Translations under genes and position numbers: made by a program | Assembly (NCBI GenBank): GCA_965238125.1 | Contig: OZ250179.1 | Coordinates: 5,704,001 to 5,768,000 of the forward strand | Length of the DNA stretch: 64,000 nucleotides | Origin: UBA6623 sp965238125 | GTDB taxonomy: Bacteria; Acidobacteriota; Terriglobia; Bryobacterales; UBA6623 | Direction: 5' to 3' | Shown here: one piece after another, positions 45,659 to 54,193 of the stretch | Layout of the letters: every line of letters begins with the position of its first letter | How positions within the stretch are numbered: position 1 is the first letter of the stretch | The notes under the pieces: generated by a model | Told to the model about the DNA's origin: nothing | Database searches by the model: none | Seen by the model: the letters and a program-made list of their open reading frames with translations, nothing else

Positions 45659-47665
45659 TTATTCACGGCCCTTGAGCTTAGCGGTGAGCTCTCCGCGCAG
45701 ATCCAGGTTCCGCACCAGGCGGTGCAAGTAGTTGGGATGCAGCCCGAGAGCTTTCGCCGCTTCGGTGAAACTGCCTCGCGCCTCTCCGACAGCCGCCAGA
45801 ATCAAGCGCTTCTTGGCTTCATTGACGGCCTCATGATAGCCGCCTTCGGGAACCTCGGCCGCCGGCCGGGTCTCGAGCACGGCTTCGGGCAAGTCCTCGG
45901 GCGGGATCGTCTCGGTCGAGCCCAGCACCACCGCACGCTCGATCGCGTTTTCGAGTTCGCGAACATTCCCCTGCCAATCGTACGCCGCTAGACAGCGTTG
46001 CGTCTCACGCGATAATCCCTGCACCGGCCGGGCCAGCCGCTGCGAGTGTTTCTTCAAGAAATATTGCGCCAGCAAGGGGATATCTTCTCGCCGCTCGCGC
46101 AGCGCCGGCAGACGAATCGAAACCACGTTCAGCCGGTAATAAAGGTCTTCGCGAAAGTTCCCGGCTTCGACCTCTTTCATCAAGTCGCGGTTGGTGGCGG
46201 CGATCACGCGGATATCCACGCTGATGGGTTTGGTTCCGGCCACGCGGTCGAAGCGATGGTCCTGCAACACGCGTAACAGCTTCGCTTGCAGCGGCGGAGC
46301 CATTTCCCCGATCTCATCGAGAAAGACCGTGCCCTCGTGGGCGACTTCCAACTTGCCCTTCTTTCTTACCACGGCGCCAGTGAAGGCCCCTTTCTCGTGC
46401 CCGAACAATTCGCTTTCCAGCAGCGTCTCGGTCAACGCCGCGCAGTTGATGGCCATGAAGGGCTTTTCGGCGCGCGGCGAGTTAGCGTGCATGGCGCGGG
46501 CCACCAGTTCCTTGCCCGTACCGCTCTCTCCCGTTACCAACACCGTGGCGGCGGTCGGAGCGGCCTTGGCGATGAAATCGTAGACCTTCCGCATGTTCGC
46601 GGCTTCGCCGACCATGTCGTGCTCGATGTTAATCTCGCGCTGCAGCCGGCGGTTTTCGTTCTCGAGCGCGACAATGCGGCGGGCGCTTTCAAGCGGCATG
46701 GCCGCCATGCTTCCCACCGCCGAGAGCAGTTGCAAATGGTGCTCGTCGAAGCGAACAGAGGGGTCGGTGGTTTCCAGATAGATGACGCCACGAACTTTTT
46801 CGATAACCGTGAGCGGTACCGCCAACACCGCCTGCACTGCTTCGTCCCCGCCCGCCGCGTATTTGCTGTTTGGAAAATCGTTGCCAAGGACCGCCGTCCC
46901 TTCCCGCAGGACGCGGTGAATCACCGGGCGACTCACTTGCACCGCGGCGTCCGTCTTACCCTCGCGCCCGCGCCCGAAGATGGAAAAGAACTCGTCGGGG
47001 TCGTCATCGATCAAGAAGATCGCCGCTCGCTCGGCCGGAACGACTTCGAGAATCGCATCCAGCAAGCGTTGCTCGAGCGCCTCGAGTCCCTCCTTCGAAC
47101 CGATGGCGGAGGCGACTCCCAGCAGCGCTTGCATGTCCTGCTTCACGCGCCCCGCCGAGGGCAGCGCTTCGACCAAGCTTTCGGGAGCCAGGTAGAGCAA
47201 CTCTTCGGCGCTCATGCGGACGGTCGCCCGCCCGCCCCCGACCGCCGGGACATCGAACTGCACGGCGCTCGACCCGACTTCGGTTTCGAGGCCCGCCGAC
47301 GACGAGGCTGACGGGCCCGCCGACGAGTCAGCCGGATCCGGCTGGACCTGCCGAAACGCGGCCACCGGTTCCGATTCCCGAACCGCGAATAGCAACAACG
47401 TATCGCCCAGCCCGATCACGTCTCCTGGGTGGAGCAGGCGCCGCTTGACGGGGACTCCGTTGACGAACGTGCCGTTGAGGCTTTCAAGATCGGCGATCGT
47501 AACGCCGTCGGGTCCCGGGGTCAACAGACAATGACGGCGCGAAACCCCGTCCGACTCAATCACGAGCCAATTGTCCGCGTCGCGCCCGATCGAAACCTCG
47601 AGAACGGGCACCGGCAGGGTCGTACCCCGACGCGGACCGGCGATGGCAACCAATTGCGAATTCAT
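45659..47665 (-). CDS. FHA-GAF-sigma54-dependent transcriptional activator
   Basis: A 668-residue regulator. It opens with an FHA domain (SIGRDADNWLVIESDGVSRR, LNGTFVNGVPV; residues about 25-95), which binds phosphothreonine. A linker and a GAF domain follow (about 180-340: AIFLIDDDPDEFFSIFGRG, AVLAVPLTVIEKVRGVIYLE). The AAA domain (about 365-590) has Walker A GESGTGKE, the sigma54-contacting GAFTGA and Walker B FLDEIGEMAPP. The C-terminal Fis-type helix-turn-helix is TEAAKALGLHPNYLHRLVRN. It would drive RNA polymerase-sigma54 promoters in response to a phosphorylated partner. The kinase partner may be a Hanks-type kinase; the broken one at 37983 is a candidate in the window but is not linked. 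The start at MNSQLVAIAG fits the FHA boundary. Confidence 0.93.
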   Translation of the reverse strand: MNSQLVAIAGPRRGTTLPVPVLEVSIGRDADNWLVIESDGVSRRHCLLTPGPDGVTIADLESLNGTFVNGVPVKRRLLHPGDVIGLGDTLLLFAVRESEPVAAFRQVQPDPADSSAGPSASSSAGLETEVGSSAVQFDVPAVGGGRATVRMSAEELLYLAPESLVEALPSAGRVKQDMQALLGVASAIGSKEGLEALEQRLLDAILEVVPAERAAIFLIDDDPDEFFSIFGRGREGKTDAAVQVSRPVIHRVLREGTAVLGNDFPNSKYAAGGDEAVQAVLAVPLTVIEKVRGVIYLETTDPSVRFDEHHLQLLSAVGSMAAMPLESARRIVALENENRRLQREINIEHDMVGEAANMRKVYDFIAKAAPTAATVLVTGESGTGKELVARAMHANSPRAEKPFMAINCAALTETLLESELFGHEKGAFTGAVVRKKGKLEVAHEGTVFLDEIGEMAPPLQAKLLRVLQDHRFDRVAGTKPISVDIRVIAATNRDLMKEVEAGNFREDLYYRLNVVSIRLPALRERREDIPLLAQYFLKKHSQRLARPVQGLSRETQRCLAAYDWQGNVRELENAIERAVVLGSTETIPPEDLPEAVLETRPAAEVPEGGYHEAVNEAKKRLILAAVGEARGSFTEAAKALGLHPNYLHRLVRNLDLRGELTAKLKGRE

Positions 47666-47671
47666 CGTCTT

Positions 47672-47698
47672 CAGTGGGGCAGGTCTCCAGGCCTGCCC
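47672..47698. repeat. 27-bp dispersed palindromic repeat, copy 3 of 3
   Basis: Identical to copies at 9355 and 44037 but located 6 bp upstream of the start codon of the sigma54 activator, where it would occupy the ribosome-binding region of its mRNA. A stem here could hinder translation. Confidence 0.85.
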
Positions 47699-47749
47699 TG
47701 GGTTCGACGCAACCAAGCGCGAGAACAGTGTCAAGGATAGGCGAAGCTT

Positions 47750-48780
47750 TACGGGATCGAAACCGCGCGGTTACATGGTTTACGCGTCCCACTCGCAAGT
47801 CTTCTTGTTTTGTTGTTCCGCGGAAAGCGGGGGATGGGGCGAAGCCCGAGCGGCGGAGGGAGCTTGCAGCAGCCGCTCCCCTGTCCCCTGTAAGTTATTG
47901 ATATCAAATTGCTTGATCCTCTCTTGACTTCGTTTCGCAGAAAGCGCTGTCGAGGCTTCACGTGACTCCGGGTCCATGCTTGCTCGGAGTGACGATCGAC
48001 GGCCTCGGGCGGGTCGGCGCTCGTTTTGGGCACTGTGAAGATTTTTCGCTTGAGGCGGAGGATGGGGCAGCCGGCGCCGGAATTGGTTTTCGGCAGTTCT
48101 CAAAGTTGTGGTGATAAAGCGGGACACGAGGCCCGGTCGTGAAAATTGGTTCGTTTCGCGGAATTGTTTTCGAGCCGCTCGCGGTTTGTCATTTTTTCCG
48201 GGTGGGTCACCGCTGAGGGGCATAGGCTTTGGGGTCCCCATGCTAAGGATACCGGCGCTGTCAACCTGGTTTGGCTCGCGGGTGGGGAGGGTGTGTGATC
48301 GACGTGAAGAGTCGTAGCCCCAACTCTTCCCCGCAACAAGGGTGGCTCGGCTTCCACGACAGATCGGAACGGATCGGGGGGAAGTCGCAGCACCGGCTTT
48401 CGGGGGTGAAGATTCTTTATATAGGAAGCTGTCCCCGGTTTCCCCGTCGCCGGTTTCCCGGTTTTCCCTCGGTGCAATGAGTGGGAGAGCGGACACGGGG
48501 ACGTCCCCGACGAATGGAGGATCGAAGACTCGTTGGCGTTCCCTTCCAGGGTGTCGTCAGGGTAACCCGGGGGCAGTCGGGAGACAGAAGAGGCGGTGAT
48601 TTGGCTTGTCGAGATCACCTCTGTTCACGCCTTCACACTTCGAAGGGCGTTCGGAAATATTTCGCATGTAAAAAGTAGCGCAGAAACCCGCCTTTTTGGC
48701 CTTGTCGTGAGGCAATGCGAGTTCACTTATGGTAGGTTGTTATCGTTCGATGAATCAAAACCTTTAGAATCCATGGAGGA
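47750..48780. other. Gene-poor intergenic stretch
   Basis: About 1 kb without a supported gene. It holds module copy B (48138-48270), the GTGAAGATTCTTTAT motif at 48406-48436 ending AAGCTGTCCCC, and scattered GC-rich direct fragments. Open frames here are long only because of high GC and have no family features. Confidence 0.6.
48138..48270 (-). repeat. TTGACA...TATCC...CGAAACGAACC module, copy B
   Basis: On the minus strand: GTTGACAGCGCCGGTATCCT then TAGCATGG, followed about 85 bases later by TTCCGCGAAACGAACCAATT. It has the same order and spacing as 39590-39705 and 62991-63125. It lies 470 bp upstream of the minus-strand sigma54 activator. Confidence 0.65.
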
Positions 48781-48785
48781 TAGTC

Positions 48786-48950
48786 ATGAGTTTCGAATAC
48801 ATTAGCGATGAACTCGAAGCAGATCTCGATTTCGTAACAACTGCGCGGGGTTTTTGTGAAAAATGGAAATCTTACCGTGTGTATTGGTTGCCTTGGAAGC
48901 GATTCTCAACAAATTCTTCCCGCTTGGGGCTAAGATTATCAAGTGGGTGA
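48786..48950 (+). CDS. Small ORF 1 in AT-rich island, unknown
   Basis: Fifty-four codons starting ATG at 48786, eight bases after a strong GGAGGA. The product begins MSFEYISDELEADLDFVTTA, an acidic helix, and continues RGFCEKWKSYRVYWLPWKRF, aromatic and basic. The following residues are less protein-like. The acidic leader followed by a Gly-Phe-Cys aromatic core resembles a small peptide precursor, but no modification or export genes are adjacent. It overlaps small ORF 2 in another frame. The island (about 48600-49030) is clearly richer in A/T than its surroundings. Confidence 0.4.
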   Translation: MSFEYISDELEADLDFVTTARGFCEKWKSYRVYWLPWKRFSTNSSRLGLRLSSG

Positions 48951-49027
48951 TCAAGATCCTTGATGCAATCTGTGAAGAAGGTAACGAGGAAAAGACCATC
49001 AAGGAGGTGATGAGTAGCATCTCCTAG
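48863..49027 (+). CDS. Small ORF 2 in AT-rich island, amphipathic peptide
   Basis: Fifty-four codons, overlapping small ORF 1 by 88 bases in the +2 frame. The product MEILPCVLVALEAILNKFFP, LGAKIIKWVIKILDAIC, EEGNEEKTIKEVMSSIS has two amphipathic or membrane-seeking helices and an acidic-basic tail. It has no clear ribosome-binding site of its own, so translation would depend on ORF 1. Small toxins and bacteriocin-like peptides look like this, but no family can be named. It might equally be chance coding. Confidence 0.4.
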   Translation: MEILPCVLVALEAILNKFFPLGAKIIKWVIKILDAICEEGNEEKTIKEVMSSIS

Positions 49028-49218
49028 ACAGGAAACTGGACAGCCTCGATTTGGCAGAGAGAGATGAGAGAGATCGGTGACAGCCACCGAACCTGCCTCA
49101 AGGTTCCGGAAAAGATAGGCTCCCAGGGCCCCTGCGCCCGTCCGGCACGGCAAAATCGGCTCGGGCAGACCCGCGGGTTTTGTCTCGCCTTGTGGGTTCG
49201 CGGTGCTATCATTCCCGC

Positions 49219-50430
49219 ATGCGCCTCTCGATAACCCTTCTGCTTAGCGGCTGCCTCCTCTACGCCGCCGACAACCCCTCCGCGCCGGTCAAATTTCAGA
49301 CGCATGTAATCGAAGAGAAAATTCCCGGCGGCTACGCGGTCCTCGCGACCGACATGAACAAGGACGGCCGTCCCGACGTCATCGGGATGACTTCTCGCAT
49401 TACAGAGCTGGCTTGGTACGAGAACCCTTCATGGGAACGCCACGTCTTGATTCAAGATATGAGCGGCCTGGTCAACATGGCGGCTCATGACGTTGACGGC
49501 GACGGCATCCCGGAACTTGCCATTGAGAACGCATTCAGCATGGTCGCCGCCAAGAGTCGAGGGCTCGTCTGGCTGCTTCAGCATCAAGGTGATCCCCGCA
49601 AGCCGTGGAAGGCCATACCCGTCGATGAACTCGCCACCTCTCACCACGTCGCTTGGGCCGATCTTGACGGTGACGGCAACAAAGAGCTGATCAACGGGCC
49701 GCTGATCGGAGCCAAGGCGCTGAAGCCCAAGTACGAGGACCGCGTACCGCTGGTCTACTATCACGTTCCGAACAAGCTTCAGAGTGAGTGGAAGCGCTTG
49801 CTCATCAGCGACGAGCTCAGCGGGGTATTGCACCGTGTCCGGGTGGTGCAGTGGGACGAAGACAAAGCCGAAGAACTGCTCACAGCCGGATTCGACGGCA
49901 TCTTCCTACACAATGCCGTCGGCAAGGCCGTCGGCAAGGGCGACCAGATCCGCTGGGAGAACACCGAGCTGTCGAGCGGACACAAAGAGTTGCCCACCAC
50001 GGCCGGCGCAAGCGATGTCGCCATCGGGAACCTGAATAAGACGCGCATGCTCGCGTCCGTCGAGCCATGGCATGGAAACGAGGTCGTCGTCTACACCGAA
50101 GACAAGTCCGGCCGTTGGCAGCGTCGGATCATCTACGACCAACTTATAGAAGGACACGAAGTTTGCGTAGGTGACTTCAACGGCGACGGCCGCGATGATA
50201 TCGTTGCCGGCGATCGCGCACGGGGCAAGATTGCCAGTTCTCACATCTTCTACGCCCAGGACGACGCCGGCACCGAGTGGCGTCACGAAATGCTCGACCA
50301 TCTTGGGATGTCCGCTTCAGGATGTGCGATAGCCGACATGAACGGCGACGGCCGCGTGGACATCGTGCAGATCGGCGGCGCCACCCACAACATCAAGTGG
50401 TACGAGAACTTGGGCCGAGCGGGGCGGTGA
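49219..50430 (+). CDS. Secreted VCBS/FG-GAP repeat protein
   Basis: A 403-residue exported protein starting MRLSITLLLSGCLLYAADNP, a signal peptide with Cys near the cleavage site (LLSGC), so it could be a lipoprotein. The mature part is a beta-propeller with calcium-loop repeats: ATDMNKDGRPDVIGMTS, AHDVDGDGIPELAIEN, ADLDGDGNKELINGP, VGDFNGDGRDDIVAGDRA and ADMNGDGRVDIVQIGG, each followed by a WYEN-type strand. It belongs to the VCBS-repeat proteins of Acidobacteriota and Planctomycetota, probably ligand-binding outside the cell. The frame upstream to 49180 is not needed. A GTGAAGATTCTTTAT motif lies 18 bp after its stop. Confidence 0.88.
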   Translation: MRLSITLLLSGCLLYAADNPSAPVKFQTHVIEEKIPGGYAVLATDMNKDGRPDVIGMTSRITELAWYENPSWERHVLIQDMSGLVNMAAHDVDGDGIPELAIENAFSMVAAKSRGLVWLLQHQGDPRKPWKAIPVDELATSHHVAWADLDGDGNKELINGPLIGAKALKPKYEDRVPLVYYHVPNKLQSEWKRLLISDELSGVLHRVRVVQWDEDKAEELLTAGFDGIFLHNAVGKAVGKGDQIRWENTELSSGHKELPTTAGASDVAIGNLNKTRMLASVEPWHGNEVVVYTEDKSGRWQRRIIYDQLIEGHEVCVGDFNGDGRDDIVAGDRARGKIASSHIFYAQDDAGTEWRHEMLDHLGMSASGCAIADMNGDGRVDIVQIGGATHNIKWYENLGRAGR

Positions 50431-50613
50431 ACAGGAGATCGGTTACGGTGAAGATTCTTTATTAGGAAGCTGTCCCCTGTTTTGTTTTGTCCTCTCTTAT
50501 CATCATACCCCGCGGCTCAAGTCGGGACGCCGGGTTTCGCTCGCTTCCGCGCGGGACGAGGGTCCACACGTTCGTAGTCCGCTCCCGCTGATTCAGCGGC
50601 TTGACCTCGGCGG

Positions 50614-51357
50614 CTATTCAGCCAGAGCTTCACGGAGAAACTCGAGGATGTTCGCCAACTCCACGTCACTGTAGGTTTCGGTTGCATCGCCGTGGGACCA
50701 CCAACTTGCCGGTCCGCTATCTTCCGGGGCTTTCTCGAACGTTCGCAGCACGGGCAGCTCCGTGCTTAGGTCGTACCAGCGTGGAACGCCGGCTCTCGAC
50801 GTCGCCGCGATTCCAATGAACGGCTCTTGGGCGGCGGGGCGGACGCTTCGGACCTTGGCCGACCGCAGTGTCCGGAGCTCGGCGGCGCTCAGCGGCAGCG
50901 CGGCCTTGAACGGAGAAGCGACGGCCAAGCCGAGTCCGTCGAAGTCATGACAGGAGCCGCATGGCGCTATGCGACCGGCATCGAAGAAAAGCTGCCTCCC
51001 CGGGTGCGTGAGCCAGGGCCGATTGGGGTCCAACTCTTCGCGTTGCGAAGCCATCCTTTTTTGCAGAGCGACAACGTATTCGATCACGGAGGCGAGGTCC
51101 GCGGCGGACAACGTGTCCTTCCAGCCGGCCATGCCGGTGTCGGGAATGCCTTCGCGGACAATCCGGTTCACTTGTTCGGACGAAAGCGCTTTTCCGGCCA
51201 CGGCGGGCGCGGCCCCGGCGGCACCTTTTGCGCCGTGGCAGTAGACGTTGGCGCAGTTCTTGGTGTAGACTCGAGCGCCCGCCCCCCAGATGCCTTGGGC
51301 CGGGAGGGGCGCCCGAGCCGCGCCGGCCACGATGAGGGCCGGGATTATCCATCGCAA
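50614..51357 (-). CDS. Di-heme cytochrome c, partner of the PQQ dehydrogenase
   Basis: About 247 residues. A TTG start at 51355-51357 gives the signal peptide LRWIIPALIVAGAARAPLPAQ; the longer frame upstream runs through intergenic repeat C and is rejected. Heme site 1 is unusual, NCANVYCHGAKG (C-x4-CH); it is followed by the cytochrome c Met region GIPDTGMAGWKDTLSAADL. Heme site 2 is canonical, APCGSCHDFDGLG. The first domain ends in a helix VIEYVVALQKR as in small class I cytochromes. The gene lies downstream of the PQQ dehydrogenase on the same strand, so it probably accepts its electrons in the periplasm. Confidence 0.8.
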   Translation of the reverse strand: MRWIIPALIVAGAARAPLPAQGIWGAGARVYTKNCANVYCHGAKGAAGAAPAVAGKALSSEQVNRIVREGIPDTGMAGWKDTLSAADLASVIEYVVALQKRMASQREELDPNRPWLTHPGRQLFFDAGRIAPCGSCHDFDGLGLAVASPFKAALPLSAAELRTLRSAKVRSVRPAAQEPFIGIAATSRAGVPRWYDLSTELPVLRTFEKAPEDSGPASWWSHGDATETYSDVELANILEFLREALAE

Positions 51358-51432
51358 GCGGGCGGTGCACGGCCTCGGGAAAGCCGTGGCGCGAGGGTCG
51401 GCGGCGGGGAACCGGGGGCCAGGCCGGGGACG

Positions 51433-51532
51433 TTCCCGCCGCCCTTTCAGGGCTCCCACGCGGAGGGGGTGTCTACCCAGGGTTTCGCCTTCGGCTTCAC
51501 CCTGGGCTACATTCCCGCCGCCACTTCGCGGC
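51433..51532 (-). repeat. 100-bp multi-hairpin intergenic repeat, copy C
   Basis: Reverse orientation of copy A with the same three hairpins (GCCGCGAAGTGGCGGC; AGCCCAGGGT ... ACCCTGGGTA; GAGCCCTGAAAGGGCGGC). It lies between the PQQ dehydrogenase and cytochrome genes of one transcription unit, so it would be in the transcript. It can form a strong RNA structure there. Confidence 0.8.
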
Positions 51533-51585
51533 TCATGGCTTGCACGGTTTCGGCCAATCCGAATGTGAAACATGGTGCTCAAGAC

Positions 51586-53220
51586 CTATTCCGGAAGAGC
51601 AAAGACGAACAGAGCGCCCCCGGTTCGCGATAACTCGGGGAAAAAGGATCTTGCGCCTCCGCCCATCGATCCCCAACCGCTGGGAGTGGCGATGTATTGG
51701 CGTCCGTCGACTTCGTAGGAAACCGAGGAGCCGCGATGCCCCGAGCCCGTTCGGAAAGCCCAAAGCTTCGCGCCGGTTTCGGCATCCAAGGCGAAGAACT
51801 CGCCTTCGCCGTCACCGGCGAAAACCAACCCGCCCGCCGTGGATAACACGGACGAGAGAATGATGTACTTGTACGGATACTCCCACTTCTTCTTGCCGCT
51901 CACCGCGTCGAAGGCCGCGATACCGGAGGGGTTTTCTCCGCCCGAGGGCGCATGCACGAGTTGCCAAAATCCCCCTGTGTAGGGTCTGCCTTGCCGCGGC
52001 GGCTGCGACCGCACGTACATATTGCTGCAAAACCGCAGCAGCGGCATATAGACGAGGCCGGTTTTGGGAGAAAAGGCAGCCTGGTTCCAGCTTTTCGCCC
52101 CGCTGATGCTCGGGCACACGTTGGTCTCTTCGCCCGGCGTGGGCTCCTTGCGGCCGACCAACTTGCCGTCTTCGGTGATGCCGCTCACCCAGGTGATGTC
52201 TTCGACCATGCGCCAAACGCCGAGGAATTCGCCGTTCGTGCGGTCGAGCACCCAGACGTAGCCTGTCTTGGTCGGGTGCACCAGCAGCTTGCGCATCTTC
52301 CCACGCACGGGTAAGTCAACCAAAATACACTCGTACGCCGAGTCATAGTCCCACATATCGTGCGGGACCTCTTGGTAATGCCAGCGAAGCTTGCCGGTGT
52401 CGGCGTCCAGGGCGATGATGCTCGCCGTGTAGAGGTTATCTCCCTCCCGGGCCGCCCCATCGAGATCGGGGGCTGCATTGCCGGTGCCCCAGTAGATCAA
52501 GTCGAGATCAGGATCGTAGGAGCCGGTCATCCAGGGAGCGCCGCCGCCGAATCTCCAGGAGTCTCCGGCCCAGGTTTCGTTGCCGGGCTCACCCGGAGCC
52601 GGCGTAATGTAGAAGCGCCAGGCGAAGCGGCCGGTCTTGGCATGGAACGCCGTCAGGCTGCCGCGATGGGCGAAGTCGCCGCCGGTGCCGCCGACCACAA
52701 CAAGGTCCTTTACCAACAGCGGCGCCGCGCTGATACCGCAACCGCACTGCGCGGGGTCTTGCACGCGGGTTCGCCAGACCTCCCGGCCCCTCTTCTGGTC
52801 GATGGCCAGAACGTGGTTATCCACCGTGCCGAGAAAGACGAGCCCGTGGCCGACCGCGACGCCGCGGTTTTGCCGGAAGTAAGCGGCGTCGAAGGGATGG
52901 CTCGAATCGTATTCGTACTTCCAGACGATTTCTCCCGAGGCCGCGTCGAGCGCGTAGATCAAGTTGGTTCCCGTGGAAACGTACATAACGCCGTCCACAA
53001 CGATTGGGGTCGACTGCAAGCCGCTCTCATAGTCGCCGGTTTGGAAAACCCATTTCGGAACCAGTTGTTTGACGTTGTCGGCGGTGATTTGGTCCAGCCG
53101 GCTGTGGCGCCAGGCGCTGTAATCGCCGCCATAGGTCGGCCAGTCGGCCCCGGTTCCTTGGGAGTGGAGCTCCGCCGGCGGGAGCAGCAGCAACAACCCT
53201 AAAAAAAAGGTGAATCTCAA
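51586..53220 (-). CDS. PQQ-dependent quinoprotein dehydrogenase (alcohol dehydrogenase-like)
   Basis: A 544-residue periplasmic eight-bladed propeller. A TTG start at 53218-53220, 7 bases after GGGAGG, gives the signal peptide RFTFFLGLLLLLPPAELHSQ. Features of type I/II quinoprotein ADHs: WPTYGGDYSAWRHSRLDQI (docking W motif), repeats such as YALDAASGEIVWKYEY, AIDQKRGREVWRTR, ALDADTGKLRWHYQ and AFDAVSGKKKWEYP, the calcium/PQQ-binding YWGTGNAAPD and HDMWDYDSA with the catalytic Asp. The vicinal disulfide of classical enzymes (CC) is replaced by CGC in PAQCGCGISAAP. Substrate is probably a small alcohol or sugar; electrons likely pass to the cytochrome at 50614. Confidence 0.9.
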   Translation of the reverse strand: MRFTFFLGLLLLLPPAELHSQGTGADWPTYGGDYSAWRHSRLDQITADNVKQLVPKWVFQTGDYESGLQSTPIVVDGVMYVSTGTNLIYALDAASGEIVWKYEYDSSHPFDAAYFRQNRGVAVGHGLVFLGTVDNHVLAIDQKRGREVWRTRVQDPAQCGCGISAAPLLVKDLVVVGGTGGDFAHRGSLTAFHAKTGRFAWRFYITPAPGEPGNETWAGDSWRFGGGAPWMTGSYDPDLDLIYWGTGNAAPDLDGAAREGDNLYTASIIALDADTGKLRWHYQEVPHDMWDYDSAYECILVDLPVRGKMRKLLVHPTKTGYVWVLDRTNGEFLGVWRMVEDITWVSGITEDGKLVGRKEPTPGEETNVCPSISGAKSWNQAAFSPKTGLVYMPLLRFCSNMYVRSQPPRQGRPYTGGFWQLVHAPSGGENPSGIAAFDAVSGKKKWEYPYKYIILSSVLSTAGGLVFAGDGEGEFFALDAETGAKLWAFRTGSGHRGSSVSYEVDGRQYIATPSGWGSMGGGARSFFPELSRTGGALFVFALPE

Positions 53221-53403
53221 TGGGCAGCCTCCCAATTCATCCAATGCTGTTTCGTCGACAAGCCTCCGGCCGGAAGCGCGCGCGTTGGTAAGGCTGCCGC
53301 GCCGGGGTCGGCGAACCCTCGAATTGGAATTGTACCGCCGTTAAGATTCCCGGCGCGTGTCTTGCTTGTTGTGTGCCGTGCGGCAATCCCGCCGACGCAC
53401 CTA

Positions 53404-54025
53404 GTCGGAGCGCCCGATCGCGTCGGAAATTTCGCAAGCCCGCCGAAGAGTCGAAGGCGCGCTGCTGATCCCGCGTCCGGAAACCGAGCACCTTGTCGAG
53501 GAGCTTCTCGCGCATGCACGGCCCGGCGACCGAATCGTCGATGTAGGCACGGGATCGGGCGCGATCGCGATCAGCATCAAGAAGAAACAGCCAGCGGCGT
53601 CGGTCGCGGCCTCGGATGTGTCACCCGCGGCATTGCGGGTTGCCGCGCGGAACGCCCGAAGGCTTGGCATCTCGGTCGACTTTTTCGCCGGAGATTTGGC
53701 CGCGGCGCTGCGGCCCGCGAGCGTGGACCTGCTCATTTCCAATCCGCCCTCTGTGCCACTCGCCGATCTGCCGGGCCTCCAGCGCGAGCTGCGCGCCGAG
53801 CCCCCCACGGCGCTCTTCGGAGGCGAGGACGGCTTGGAGGCCTACCGCCGTCTGGCCCCCGAAGCGGCCGCCGTCCTGCGCCCCGGCGGGCGTCTATTGT
53901 TGGAACTCGGCTACCACATCCGCCCCGCCGTCGAGGCCATGTTGGCCGACGCCGACTGGGAGCCGGCCGAAGTGAAACACGACCTGGCCGGACTGGATCG
54001 GGTCTTGACGGCGCGAAGGCGATAG
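53404..54025 (+). pseudogene. prmC: Remnant of peptide release factor glutamine methyltransferase (PrmC/HemK)
   Basis: From a TAG at 53401 the frame is open to 54025: RRRVEGALLIPRPETEHLVE (the PrmC RPETE motif), DRIVDVGTGSGAIAISIKKK (SAM motif I), VDLLISNPPSVPLADLPG and GGRLLLELGYH. PrmC methylates the Gln of GGQ in release factors. The N-terminal helical domain of about 90 residues is missing and no start codon precedes the RPETE motif. The catalytic NPPY has become NPPS. So this is a 5'-truncated, decaying copy; a functional prmC would have to be elsewhere. The GTG at 53618 used by a simple ORF caller lies inside the domain. Confidence 0.78.
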
Positions 54026-54193
54026 TGCCGCCGCCCAAGGTTGTGCGCGATCGTTGGCTTTTCTCGACGAGGGTCCACGAGCCACGCCGCGATGGGAATG
54101 CTAACTCCCGATCTCTCGATCCGTCACCGATCTCCCACCTGCCGGGGAGTAGTAGTGGTGCTCGGTGACCTCCACACCGTCAAGGCCCTGGGC

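Noticed and set aside
53618..54025. Short GTG-started methyltransferase ORF as a complete gene
   Set aside because: The start lies after SAM motif I; the open frame and PrmC motifs extend upstream to 53404, so it is part of a truncated prmC.
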